Source of the DNA: Emcibacteraceae bacterium
GTDB lineage: Bacteria > Pseudomonadota > Alphaproteobacteria > Sphingomonadales > Emcibacteraceae
DNA length: 13,275 bases
Assembly: GCA_016763335.1 (NCBI GenBank)
Contig: JAESUD010000201.1
Coordinates: 1 to 13,275, forward strand
Direction: 5' to 3'
The notes under the pieces are model-generated. The model saw only the letters and a list, made by a program, of their open reading frames with translations, did no database searches and was not told the origin of the DNA. Each line of letters starts with the position of its first letter. Positions within the stretch are counted from its first letter, which is position 1. Made by a program: the position numbers and the translations under genes. Below, in pieces: positions 7,266-13,275 of the stretch.

Positions 7266-8495
7266 TCATTCTTTAAAATAAAATTTCAAAATTTTTGTGC
7301 CTTCTTTCAAGTCTAACGACGATAATGGTATCAGAATACGGCGTTCCGGTATAACTGACATATTTTTTTGCCAGATTATCCCGTGATCATCTTCGATAAT
7401 CATTTTGCCTTTAACGGCACGGGTAACTCGCAATTGTAGTTTATTAAATCCGCCGCTCTGGCCGGGTATTATTCTTTGTGGCACGACGAGTTTAATCGGG
7501 GCTTCGCATTTACAGAAAATTTCTGGTTCATTGGTGGGTAAGTTATTTTCTAAATCATCGGCGATCAAGGCACCGACTGTGCGGCCTTCGCGGTAACTCC
7601 ACCCTGCGGTTTCAACGGGCCTTAAAATATTTCCTGCGGCGAAATATGCCGGATCAGAACAACGGGCAAACTGATCAATTTCCAATCCACCACTGGCGGG
7701 GTCAATTTTAAGATGTGATAGCCGTGCAAGACTGACTTCGGGTGTAAAATTTCCGGTAAATATAACACCATCACAGTCGATCATCCGGCTTTCCCCGTTA
7801 TGAGTGACATTAACACCTTCAACCTTTGATGTGCCCACTATCGTTTCTAATTCCGTATTAAAATATATGGGTACATGTTTAAATGAAGCGATGAGTTCGC
7901 AGGGGTGGCGGGCAGTTATTCTGTTATTTTTTTCAATCATTGCTACTGGTTTAATGCCACCTTTAAAGGCGGTCATAATGGCAGAAAAAGAAACGAGCTC
8001 AGTCCCCACAATTACGGGTCTTTTAAAAGGGATCAGTCCCTTTAAATAAATCATCGATTGTAGCGCACCTGTGGTGGTAATCCCTTGCGGGCGTGTTCCC
8101 GTCACAAGTCTTGCAGAACGGGGCTTTTCGCGAACTCCTGTTGCGATTAATACCCGTTTTGCTGCAATGTTAATCATGCCGTTCGGTGTGGCTACTTCCA
8201 GTTCTCCGTGGGGTAAAATACAGGTAACCGAATGACGGGTTAATATTTTTGCACCTGCATTTGTCGCCTGTTCAACCAAACGCGCGGCATATTTTGGCCC
8301 GGTCAAAACTCTATAAAATTCACGCATACCAAAGGGGGGATGGCCGCAGTGGCGCGGTATGCCACCGGCTTCACTCTCGCGTTCCAAAATAATTATGCTT
8401 TTAATGCCTCGCTTGCGCAGCTCGGTCGCAGCGGCAAGTCCGGCGGGGCCTGCGCCGATGATTGCCACATCTACTTGAAGATGATTATCACTCAT
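7266..8495 (-). CDS. GlpB-like NAD(P)/FAD-dependent oxidoreductase with a C-terminal CxC extension
   Basis: I place the start at 8495, giving 409 residues beginning MSDNHLQVDVAIIGAGPAG. It overlaps the upstream stop by eight bases and has GGTG about seven bases before it; in-frame ATGs further upstream would only add residues ahead of the FAD domain. The FAD-binding GxGxxG is at 14-19, RHCGHPPFGMREF at 48-60 is typical of oxidoreductases paired with glycerol-3-phosphate-dehydrogenase-like proteins, IATG is at 117-120 and YFAAGNI at 284-290. The second Rossmann region reads VGTELVSFSA (163-172) and lacks a GxGxxG, so it may not use NAD(P)H. The last 80 or so residues form an extension with Cys328-Lys-Cys330. 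Thermotoga and many anaerobes encode a similar pair next to a glycerol kinase. Likely role: electron transfer subunit for the partner encoded just upstream. Confidence 0.8.
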   Translation of the reverse strand: MSDNHLQVDVAIIGAGPAGLAAATELRKRGIKSIIILERESEAGGIPRHCGHPPFGMREFYRVLTGPKYAARLVEQATNAGAKILTRHSVTCILPHGELEVATPNGMINIAAKRVLIATGVREKPRSARLVTGTRPQGITTTGALQSMIYLKGLIPFKRPVIVGTELVSFSAIMTAFKGGIKPVAMIEKNNRITARHPCELIASFKHVPIYFNTELETIVGTSKVEGVNVTHNGESRMIDCDGVIFTGNFTPEVSLARLSHLKIDPASGGLEIDQFARCSDPAYFAAGNILRPVETAGWSYREGRTVGALIADDLENNLPTNEPEIFCKCEAPIKLVVPQRIIPGQSGGFNKLQLRVTRAVKGKMIIEDDHGIIWQKNMSVIPERRILIPLSSLDLKEGTKILKFYFKE

Positions 8496-9930
8496 TGTCA
8501 TCACCATTTCTCGCAATGGATAGATCATGTGAAAGTCGGTTTTTGGTTAATTCGGCGAGACGAGCAGAACAATAAAATGCCTGACAACTTCCCATGGTCG
8601 CGCGGGTTCGCCGCTTTAAACCTGATAAATCATGTGCTGGAATAACAGATGAAAGTGCGTTATCTATTTCTCGTTTTGTTACCATTTCGCAGTGGCAGAC
8701 TATTTCGCCATATCCCGGTTGTGTCCAATCTCTTGGCGCATGTTCTGCTAAATTAGGCATTTTGGGCGTTTTAATGTTTTCTGGTGGGGTGTGGGGCTTT
8801 GTCATTTTTGAATATTGCGCGAAAATATGTGACGCGAGCCCGAGTGATGAGGTTAAACCGGTTGAGCGAATGGCGCCTGCCGTGATCCAGTTTTTTTCTT
8901 GATACTCAAAAACACGATATTCTTTACATTCGGATGCGGGACGAAGTCCGGCGTAAGTTGCGGTTACTGGCATGTTTTTTAAATCAGGCACCATATTTTC
9001 TGCAGCAATTTTTAAATTTTCAAGTTCATTTTGGGTAACACTGGTATTTGATCTGTCGTCTTGTTCTTCTGCCGTTGGTCCGAGAAGTAAATTTCCAAAA
9101 ATGGTGCGGGTAAGCACTATTCCTTTTGTACGTTCTGTTGGTACAGGAAGGATGATGGCATTAAGCAAGGCTGAGGCAGATTTATCATATACAATGAATT
9201 GTCCCTTGCGGGGTTTGATCAAAAATTCCGATTTTCCTAATAAAGACTGGTCTAAATAATCACCGTAAAGGCCCGCGCAGTTAATGATAAATTTTGTATG
9301 AATACTTTCTTGTGTGCTGCTTTTTAATTGCCAGGTATCACCATCAAACTGCCCGCCGGCAACATCATAACCAAACCGGACTGCTGCCCCGTTTAAAACC
9401 GCCTGTGTTAAATATCCGAGCGGCGATGACCATGGATCAATCACATACTCCCCCGGCACCGCGACAGCCCCTAAAGCCGTATTGGAAAGATGAGGTTCGC
9501 TTTTAAGCAATGCTTCCCTGTCAATCAAATGAACATTAGTTACATTATTTTGATGTGCGTGCTTTTCAATGTCCGGTAGACGCGCCAATTGTTCTTCGGT
9601 CCAGGCGACGACATAAGCACTGGTTTTAAGGATAGGAAGATTGAAATTTCTGAAAATTTCGAGATATTCTTTATAGCCTGCTTGAACACACTGAAGCTCC
9701 AGCGAACCAGCTGGAGCATCAAAACCAGTGTGTAAAATTGCGCTGTTGGCTTTACTGGCACCGCTTAAAATATCCACACCTTTTTCAAGCAGGATGACCT
9801 TGGCACCTTCAAGAACAAACCTACGGGCAATTGCACAGCCGACAACACCGCCGCCAACAATCGCGACATCGTATATTTCTCGTTCTTTAGCTCCTGAACG
9901 GCTGCTATCAATACCAGTTTCAGAACTCAT
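8488..9930 (-). CDS. GlpA-like FAD-dependent oxidoreductase (DAO fold) with C-terminal BFD-type [2Fe-2S] domain
   Basis: The product is 480 residues. The N-terminal DAO-type FAD fold shows DVAIVGGGVVGCAIARR (21-37), SGASKANSAILHTGFDAPAG (56-75), NCAGLYGD, the KGQF loop, TYAGLRPAS and TAGAIRSTGLTSSLGLA near the end of the domain. The C-terminal domain has four cysteines at about 412, 414, 449 and 454 in a CxC-x34-CxxxxC pattern, as in the BFD-like domain of GlpA and the Thermotoga homologues. Family members oxidise sn-glycerol 3-phosphate or related 2-hydroxy compounds and pass electrons to the quinone pool through partner subunits. It is the first gene of a four-gene operon and overlaps the GlpB-like gene. 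Inference: it oxidises the product of the FGGY kinase. L-2-hydroxyglutarate-type oxidase is a weaker alternative because of the Fe-S domain and the partner gene. Confidence 0.83.
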   Translation of the reverse strand: MSSETGIDSSRSGAKEREIYDVAIVGGGVVGCAIARRFVLEGAKVILLEKGVDILSGASKANSAILHTGFDAPAGSLELQCVQAGYKEYLEIFRNFNLPILKTSAYVVAWTEEQLARLPDIEKHAHQNNVTNVHLIDREALLKSEPHLSNTALGAVAVPGEYVIDPWSSPLGYLTQAVLNGAAVRFGYDVAGGQFDGDTWQLKSSTQESIHTKFIINCAGLYGDYLDQSLLGKSEFLIKPRKGQFIVYDKSASALLNAIILPVPTERTKGIVLTRTIFGNLLLGPTAEEQDDRSNTSVTQNELENLKIAAENMVPDLKNMPVTATYAGLRPASECKEYRVFEYQEKNWITAGAIRSTGLTSSLGLASHIFAQYSKMTKPHTPPENIKTPKMPNLAEHAPRDWTQPGYGEIVCHCEMVTKREIDNALSSVIPAHDLSGLKRRTRATMGSCQAFYCSARLAELTKNRLSHDLSIARNGDDNE

Positions 9931-10075
9931 AGTAGCGCCTAAAAATTATCATTCATGCAGGCTAAAGCCCGTTCATAGGTATGTCAACATATTGCATATT
10001 TCCTAATTATATTAAAATATATATTCTTGAATGTATAAATGTTATAAATTAACAAAAGGGAGAGGGTTTTATTAA
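9931..10075. promoter_or_regulatory. 145-base divergent intergenic control region
   Basis: This gap separates two divergently transcribed operons. The half nearer the ABC genes (about 9990-10055) is very AT-rich, with several -10-like TATA strings (for example TATATT at 10008-10013) and a direct repeat TATAAAT at 10034-10040 and 10043-10049, but no clear -35 box that I could single out for the + strand. AGGGAGAGGG at 10057-10066 is the ribosome binding site of the binding-protein gene. Shared control of both operons is an inference from layout. No regulator gene lies next to it. Confidence 0.45.
9959..9987 (-). promoter_or_regulatory. candidate sigma70-type promoter for the oxidoreductase-kinase-permease operon
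   Basis: On the minus strand a perfect -35 box TTGACA (9987-9982) is followed by 17 bases and then TAGCCT (9964-9959), a half-matching -10. It would start transcription about 20-25 bases before the GlpA-like ATG at 9930. A small dyad GGCT-AA-AGCC (9960-9969) covers the -10 and could be an operator. The -35 match and spacing are good; the -10 is weak, so this is a candidate only. Confidence 0.4.
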
Positions 10076-10936
10076 ATGCGTGTGATATCAAAGGTTTTGA
10101 CGGTTTTCATCGTTGTTTTTAGTGTTTTAATTTCCAGTTTGGCCCAAGCGGCAAATTGCAGCAATGCTCCGGATCTTTTAGAAGATATTCTAAAAAGAGG
10201 AAAAATACGCATCGGCTGGATTAACTCCAAACCATTTCAGTTCCGAAATGAAAAAGGCCAGCTTGAAGGCGCGTTTGTTAATGCGGGGAACATGCTCGGC
10301 GAAGAATTGTTGAAAGTGGAAGTTGAATGGGTGGAGGCAAAATGGGATACGTTTATTGCCGGATTGCAAGCGGGAAAATATGACATTGTGATCTCGAATG
10401 TTGCCCGGCGCCCAAACAGAACGGTTTCAGCATGGTTTACCAAACCCGTTGTTATCGGTTTACAAACATTCTTAGTGCGTAAAGACCGTGGCATCACACA
10501 ATTATCCGATATCGACCAGCCGGGAAATACCGTTGTTGTACGTCTCGGAAGTGCGGCCCATATTACATATACTGAAAATGATCCTGATTTTTTCAGGAAC
10601 GTAAATATAAGATCTCTTGCCCCGCCAGCAATGCCTGAGCAGGAAGTGGCCAGCGGACGCGCTATTGCCATGGGTGCGGGGTCGTCTGAAACCCACCAGA
10701 TTGCACGGGCAAACCCTGACTGGGCCGAAGTCGTTGTGTTGCCAGAAACACCAAGATCTGTTGGTGCGGGTTTCGTGCTGCCACAGTGTCAGCATAACTT
10801 GCTTCATTACATGAATACCTTTGTTGATACGATTATTGAGTCAAAATTCATGACCAGACAGGCAAAAATTTATCCTGACCTCGTACTTGATTCAATCGTG
10901 GCGCCAACGCAGTTAATCGGCGATTTGCCAAAATAA
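10076..10936 (+). CDS. polar-amino-acid-type ABC transporter, periplasmic substrate-binding protein
   Basis: The product is 286 residues. A Sec signal peptide has a hydrophobic core from about residue 7 to 21 and an AQA cleavage motif near residue 25; there is no lipobox, so the mature protein is soluble in the periplasm. The mature part has the family-3 binding-protein (PBPb) layout: ILKRGKIRIGWINSKPFQFR, then WDTFIAGLQAGKYDIVIS, followed by RRPNRT where family members place the Arg that binds an amino-acid carboxylate. It ends with a TIIESKFMTRQAKIYPD segment. Two cysteines (mature residue 3 and within PQCQHN) may form a disulfide, as in several amino-acid binding proteins. It is the first gene of the ABC operon. 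Ligand is unknown; it is probably a small carboxylated or amino compound. Confidence 0.85.
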   Translation: MRVISKVLTVFIVVFSVLISSLAQAANCSNAPDLLEDILKRGKIRIGWINSKPFQFRNEKGQLEGAFVNAGNMLGEELLKVEVEWVEAKWDTFIAGLQAGKYDIVISNVARRPNRTVSAWFTKPVVIGLQTFLVRKDRGITQLSDIDQPGNTVVVRLGSAAHITYTENDPDFFRNVNIRSLAPPAMPEQEVASGRAIAMGAGSSETHQIARANPDWAEVVVLPETPRSVGAGFVLPQCQHNLLHYMNTFVDTIIESKFMTRQAKIYPDLVLDSIVAPTQLIGDLPK

Positions 10937-10974
10937 ACACATAAGAAATCATCAGGCTATAAAGCGGTATAAAT

Positions 10975-11718
10975 ATGAATTCCGAATTTCGGTATGATAT
11001 TGTGTGGAACAATATGTCTTTGTTACTTGAAGGCGTTCAGACGACAATTATATTATCACTTTTAACCATGGTTCTCGGTACCATCATCGGGTTATTCGTT
11101 GCAATAGTTCGCTTGCGTGTCAGAAAAGCTTTTGCCATTCCGCTTGTCATCTATGTTGAAGTATTCAGAGGAACACCGGGATTAATTCAGATCGTCTGGA
11201 TATATTACTGTCTGCCGATCATGACAGGATTGCAGCTTGATGCCATTACGTCTGTGGTCATTGCCATGGCACTGAATGTTGGTTCTTATCTTTCCGAAGT
11301 TTTCCGTGCCGGCATTCAAGCCGTCAATAAAGGGCATATAGAAGCCGCCACAGCATTGGGATTTCATCCGGGGCAAATTACACGGCGTGTGGTTGTGCCG
11401 CAAGCGGCGTACCGTATGATTCCGGCAATCGGCAATGTTTTCGTTTCTGCGATTAAGCTTTCATCGCTTTGTTCCGTTCTTGGGATGGCAGAATTAATGT
11501 ATCAGGGGCAAATCATCATCGCTAATTTCTTTAGACCGATCGAAGTCTTTACCGTAGTGGCGATAATTTATTTGATGATGGCCTATACAACGTCATTATT
11601 CATGATATACCTCGAATGGAAATTTGCTTGGGTTAAGCGCGAGAAAAATTCATTCTGGCAAAAATTTAAAAATATCAGCAGCTCTGCTTTTAGCCTTAAA
11701 CCGCAAGGGGATATTTAA
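10975..11718 (+). CDS. polar-amino-acid-type ABC transporter, membrane permease (HisM/GlnP family)
   Basis: The product is 247 residues with about five transmembrane helices. FRGTPGLIQIVWIYY (64-78) is the conserved early segment of the HisM/HisQ/GlnP family. The cytoplasmic coupling loop EAATALGFHPGQITRRVVVPQA (123 onward) is the EAA motif that docks on the ATPase. Only one permease gene is present, so the membrane part is probably a homodimer. It starts 38 bases after the binding-protein stop, and the stretch just before the ATG has only a weak GCGG as ribosome binding site. The highly charged tail after the last helix (KFAWVKREKNSFWQKFK) is cytoplasmic. Confidence 0.87.
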   Translation: MNSEFRYDIVWNNMSLLLEGVQTTIILSLLTMVLGTIIGLFVAIVRLRVRKAFAIPLVIYVEVFRGTPGLIQIVWIYYCLPIMTGLQLDAITSVVIAMALNVGSYLSEVFRAGIQAVNKGHIEAATALGFHPGQITRRVVVPQAAYRMIPAIGNVFVSAIKLSSLCSVLGMAELMYQGQIIIANFFRPIEVFTVVAIIYLMMAYTTSLFMIYLEWKFAWVKREKNSFWQKFKNISSSAFSLKPQGDI

Positions 11719-11720
11719 TA

Positions 11721-12506
11721 ATGTCTTCTGAAAATAATATTATTCCCGCTGTGCAAATTACCGACTTGAAAAAATCATTTGGTTCTTTAGAAGTTTTGAA
11801 ATCAATCAACCTTACCGTTTCACCCGGCGAGGTTATCTGTGTGCTTGGCACATCGGGTTCGGGTAAATCAACATTGCTACGCTGTATCAACCAATTAACG
11901 GTGCAGGATAGTGGCGATATATTTATACATGGTCATCCGATCGGGTTTGTGCAGGATGCGAAGGGTAAATTAAAAAAAGCGGGTCAGGCCGCTTTGGCAC
12001 GACAAAGAAGTCATATTGGGTATGTGTTTCAAAATTTTAATCTTTGGCCGCACCGAACGGCTCTGGGTAATGTCGCTGATGCGTTGATGGTTGTGAAAAA
12101 AATGACCAAGAATAAAGCCTATGAGATTGCACTGGAAAGATTGACAGAGGTCGGGTTGGCCGATTGGCAGAATGATTACCCTGATACATTGTCAGGCGGG
12201 CAACAGCAGCGTGTGGCCATTGCAAGAATGCTGGCGATGGAGCCGGATATAATGTTGTTTGATGAACCAACGTCGGCACTTGACCCTGAGCGGGTCGGTG
12301 AAGTGATCGATGTTATGCGTGCGCTTGCGGCGAAAGGCTACACCATGATCATTGCCACTCACGAATTAAATTTCGCCCGTGATACGGCGGACAGAGTGAT
12401 TTTTATTGATGAAGGCATTATTGCTGAGGAGGCACCTGCAAAAGAATTTTTTGCGGTACCTAAAACTGAACGGCTAAAAGCGTTTCTCAAACGGATGAGT
12501 GGATAA
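11721..12506 (+). CDS. polar-amino-acid-type ABC transporter, ATP-binding subunit (GlnQ/HisP family)
   Basis: The product is 261 residues with all ATPase motifs intact: Walker A GTSGSGKST (43-51), Q-loop VFQNFNLWPHRT (102-113) with Gln104, signature LSGGQQQR (157-164), Walker B IMLFDE (177-182), D-loop SALDPE and switch His in IATHEL (His214). FNLWPHRT is characteristic of polar-amino-acid importers. A stretch of about 20 residues before the Q-loop (GFVQDAKGKLKKAGQAALAR) is as long as in HisP-like members that carry an insertion there. It begins two bases after the permease stop and is followed two bases later by an MmgE/PrpD gene, so all four genes are one transcript. Confidence 0.92.
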   Translation: MSSENNIIPAVQITDLKKSFGSLEVLKSINLTVSPGEVICVLGTSGSGKSTLLRCINQLTVQDSGDIFIHGHPIGFVQDAKGKLKKAGQAALARQRSHIGYVFQNFNLWPHRTALGNVADALMVVKKMTKNKAYEIALERLTEVGLADWQNDYPDTLSGGQQQRVAIARMLAMEPDIMLFDEPTSALDPERVGEVIDVMRALAAKGYTMIIATHELNFARDTADRVIFIDEGIIAEEAPAKEFFAVPKTERLKAFLKRMSG

Positions 12507-12508
12507 TA

Positions 12509-13275
12509 ATGGATCAAAATAAACCGCCCGAATATGCGCTGGCAAAATATGCCTGCGATCTTTCATTTGACGATATTGATGCGAACGACCAACAACATAT
12601 TTCCCATATGATTTTTGATGTGGTTGGTATTTCTATTGGTGCCTATATCAAGGGCCATAAATCGGGTCTAATCAACGAAGACATGGTGCTGGAAAGATAT
12701 TCATCGCCCACTGGCTGTCAGTTATGGTCGGGACGGGGAAAGGTTCCTGCCGATCAGGCAGCATCATGTAATGGGACATGGGCAGAAATATTGGATTTTC
12801 AGGATGTGGTTGTTGACCCGCGTAATAATGGTCATCTCGGCGTTACGGTTATTCCGTCGGCTATTGCGGTGGCGGAGCGTGAGGGAAAAAGCGGTGCAGA
12901 TCTCATTACGGCGGTTGCCGCCGGACTTGAGGTTGCCATAGCCGTGCTTAGGGCCGTTGGTCGTCTTCACCGAAGTGAAGGGCGAGGATTTCGCACAACG
13001 AGCATTGCTGGTCCGCTTGGCGCGGCTGTGGCCTGCGCAAAGTTGCTTGATCTTGATCAGGTGGGGATGCTGAATGCTATGGGCATTGCCGGGGCCTGTT
13101 CCCCCAATGGCTTAATGCCATCTTTATCAGCGGCCAATGGTTTGTTTGGTATGGATAAAGATTGGGTGAACGGTATGGCGGCGCAGCTGGGTGTCAATTC
13201 TGCTGATCTGGCCAAACGCGGTATGACGGGTAGCCACGCCGTCGTGAGCGGTGAAATGGGAATAGTGGCGAGCCA
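12509..13275 (+). CDS. MmgE/PrpD-family protein, 3' truncated by the window end
   Basis: The ATG at 12509 lies two bases after the ATPase stop, and the frame stays open to the window end; 255 residues are visible of a usual 440-460. Family landmarks are WAEILDFQD (91-99), NNGHLGVTVIPSAIAVAE (106-123) with the conserved His109, ITAVAAGLEVAIAV (133-146), TTSIAGPLGAAVACAKLL (163-180), AMGIAGACSPNGL (190-202) and Lys217 before a VNGMAAQLGV segment. Family members include 2-methylcitrate dehydratase, cis-aconitate decarboxylase and iminodisuccinate epimerase, all acting on polycarboxylates. The motif that usually reads GFHxT is GFRTT here (Arg162), replacing a residue that is catalytic in cis-aconitate decarboxylase. 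Inferred role: acts on the compound imported by the ABC transporter. The reaction cannot be assigned from this fragment. Confidence 0.85.
   Translation, partial: MDQNKPPEYALAKYACDLSFDDIDANDQQHISHMIFDVVGISIGAYIKGHKSGLINEDMVLERYSSPTGCQLWSGRGKVPADQAASCNGTWAEILDFQDVVVDPRNNGHLGVTVIPSAIAVAEREGKSGADLITAVAAGLEVAIAVLRAVGRLHRSEGRGFRTTSIAGPLGAAVACAKLLDLDQVGMLNAMGIAGACSPNGLMPSLSAANGLFGMDKDWVNGMAAQLGVNSADLAKRGMTGSHAVVSGEMGIVAS

Noticed and set aside
8528..8528. ATG at 8528 as the start of the GlpB-like oxidoreductase
   Set aside because: It would add 11 residues without family resemblance and a 41-base overlap; the ATG at 8495 has a better placed ribosome binding site and begins just before the FAD fold.
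9696..9717. Strong hairpin GCTCCAGC-6-GCTGGAGC inside the GlpA-like gene
   Set aside because: An 8-base perfect stem with a short loop is expected about twice by chance in 13 kb; it has no T-run and encodes conserved protein sequence (DAPAGSLEL).
4540..9930. Classical ethanolamine utilisation operon, suggested by the EutH homologue
   Set aside because: No ammonia-lyase, reactivase, aldehyde dehydrogenase or shell protein is present; the neighbours are glycerol-type enzymes.
10237..10671. 144-codon open frame on the minus strand across the binding-protein gene
   Set aside because: It lies wholly antisense to a clearly conserved coding region, has no recognisable domain and no sensible ribosome binding site.
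12509..13275. Possible horizontal transfer of the MmgE/PrpD gene because its visible end is about 57-60% GC while the first operon is nearer 40%
   Set aside because: Conserved Gly/Ala-rich motifs raise GC locally, and conserved parts of the ABC ATPase are similar; the start of the same gene is about 40% GC.

Overview
The window is a gene-dense stretch of a Gram-negative bacterial chromosome. It encodes a predicted outer-membrane beta-barrel, a LolA-like periplasmic protein and an ABC importer with a periplasmic binding protein. GC content is moderate to low (about 40-50% in the stretches I counted). The style of the catabolic genes would suit an alphaproteobacterium, perhaps marine, but no rRNA or other marker gene is present, so that placement is a guess. 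I see no tRNA, rRNA, CRISPR array, insertion sequence or prophage gene, and no stretch over 300 bases lacks a gene.

Positions 1-3388 (+ strand) hold a three-gene envelope operon: the C-terminal part of an RND/MMPL-type inner-membrane transporter, a LolA-like periplasmic protein, and a C-terminal-Phe outer-membrane barrel translationally coupled to it. Together they look like a trans-envelope system for a hydrophobic or lipid-like cargo. A 154-base intergenic region with a 13-base palindrome follows, then a single BadF/N-acetylglucosamine-kinase-type gene (3543-4472).

Positions 4540-9930 (- strand) form a four-gene operon. In transcription order it encodes a GlpA-like FAD oxidoreductase with a [2Fe-2S] BFD-type domain, a GlpB-like FAD oxidoreductase, a glycerol-kinase-like FGGY kinase, and an EutH-type permease. 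The logic reads as import, phosphorylation, then flavin-dependent oxidation of a small polyol or amino alcohol. The combination is unusual: EutH is normally an ethanolamine permease, no ethanolamine ammonia-lyase or microcompartment gene is present, and the kinase keeps most glycerol-binding residues but has Gly where GlpK has its substrate-binding Arg.

Positions 10076-13275 (+ strand) are a divergent operon: a polar-amino-acid-type ABC importer (binding protein, one permease, ATPase) followed after two bases by a truncated MmgE/PrpD-family gene that runs off the window. The two operons share a 145-base AT-rich intergenic region and may be co-regulated, although no regulator gene lies in the window. 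The best candidate for something undescribed is this divergent pair, a possible catabolic island for an unidentified small hydroxylated, probably nitrogen-containing or carboxylated, compound.
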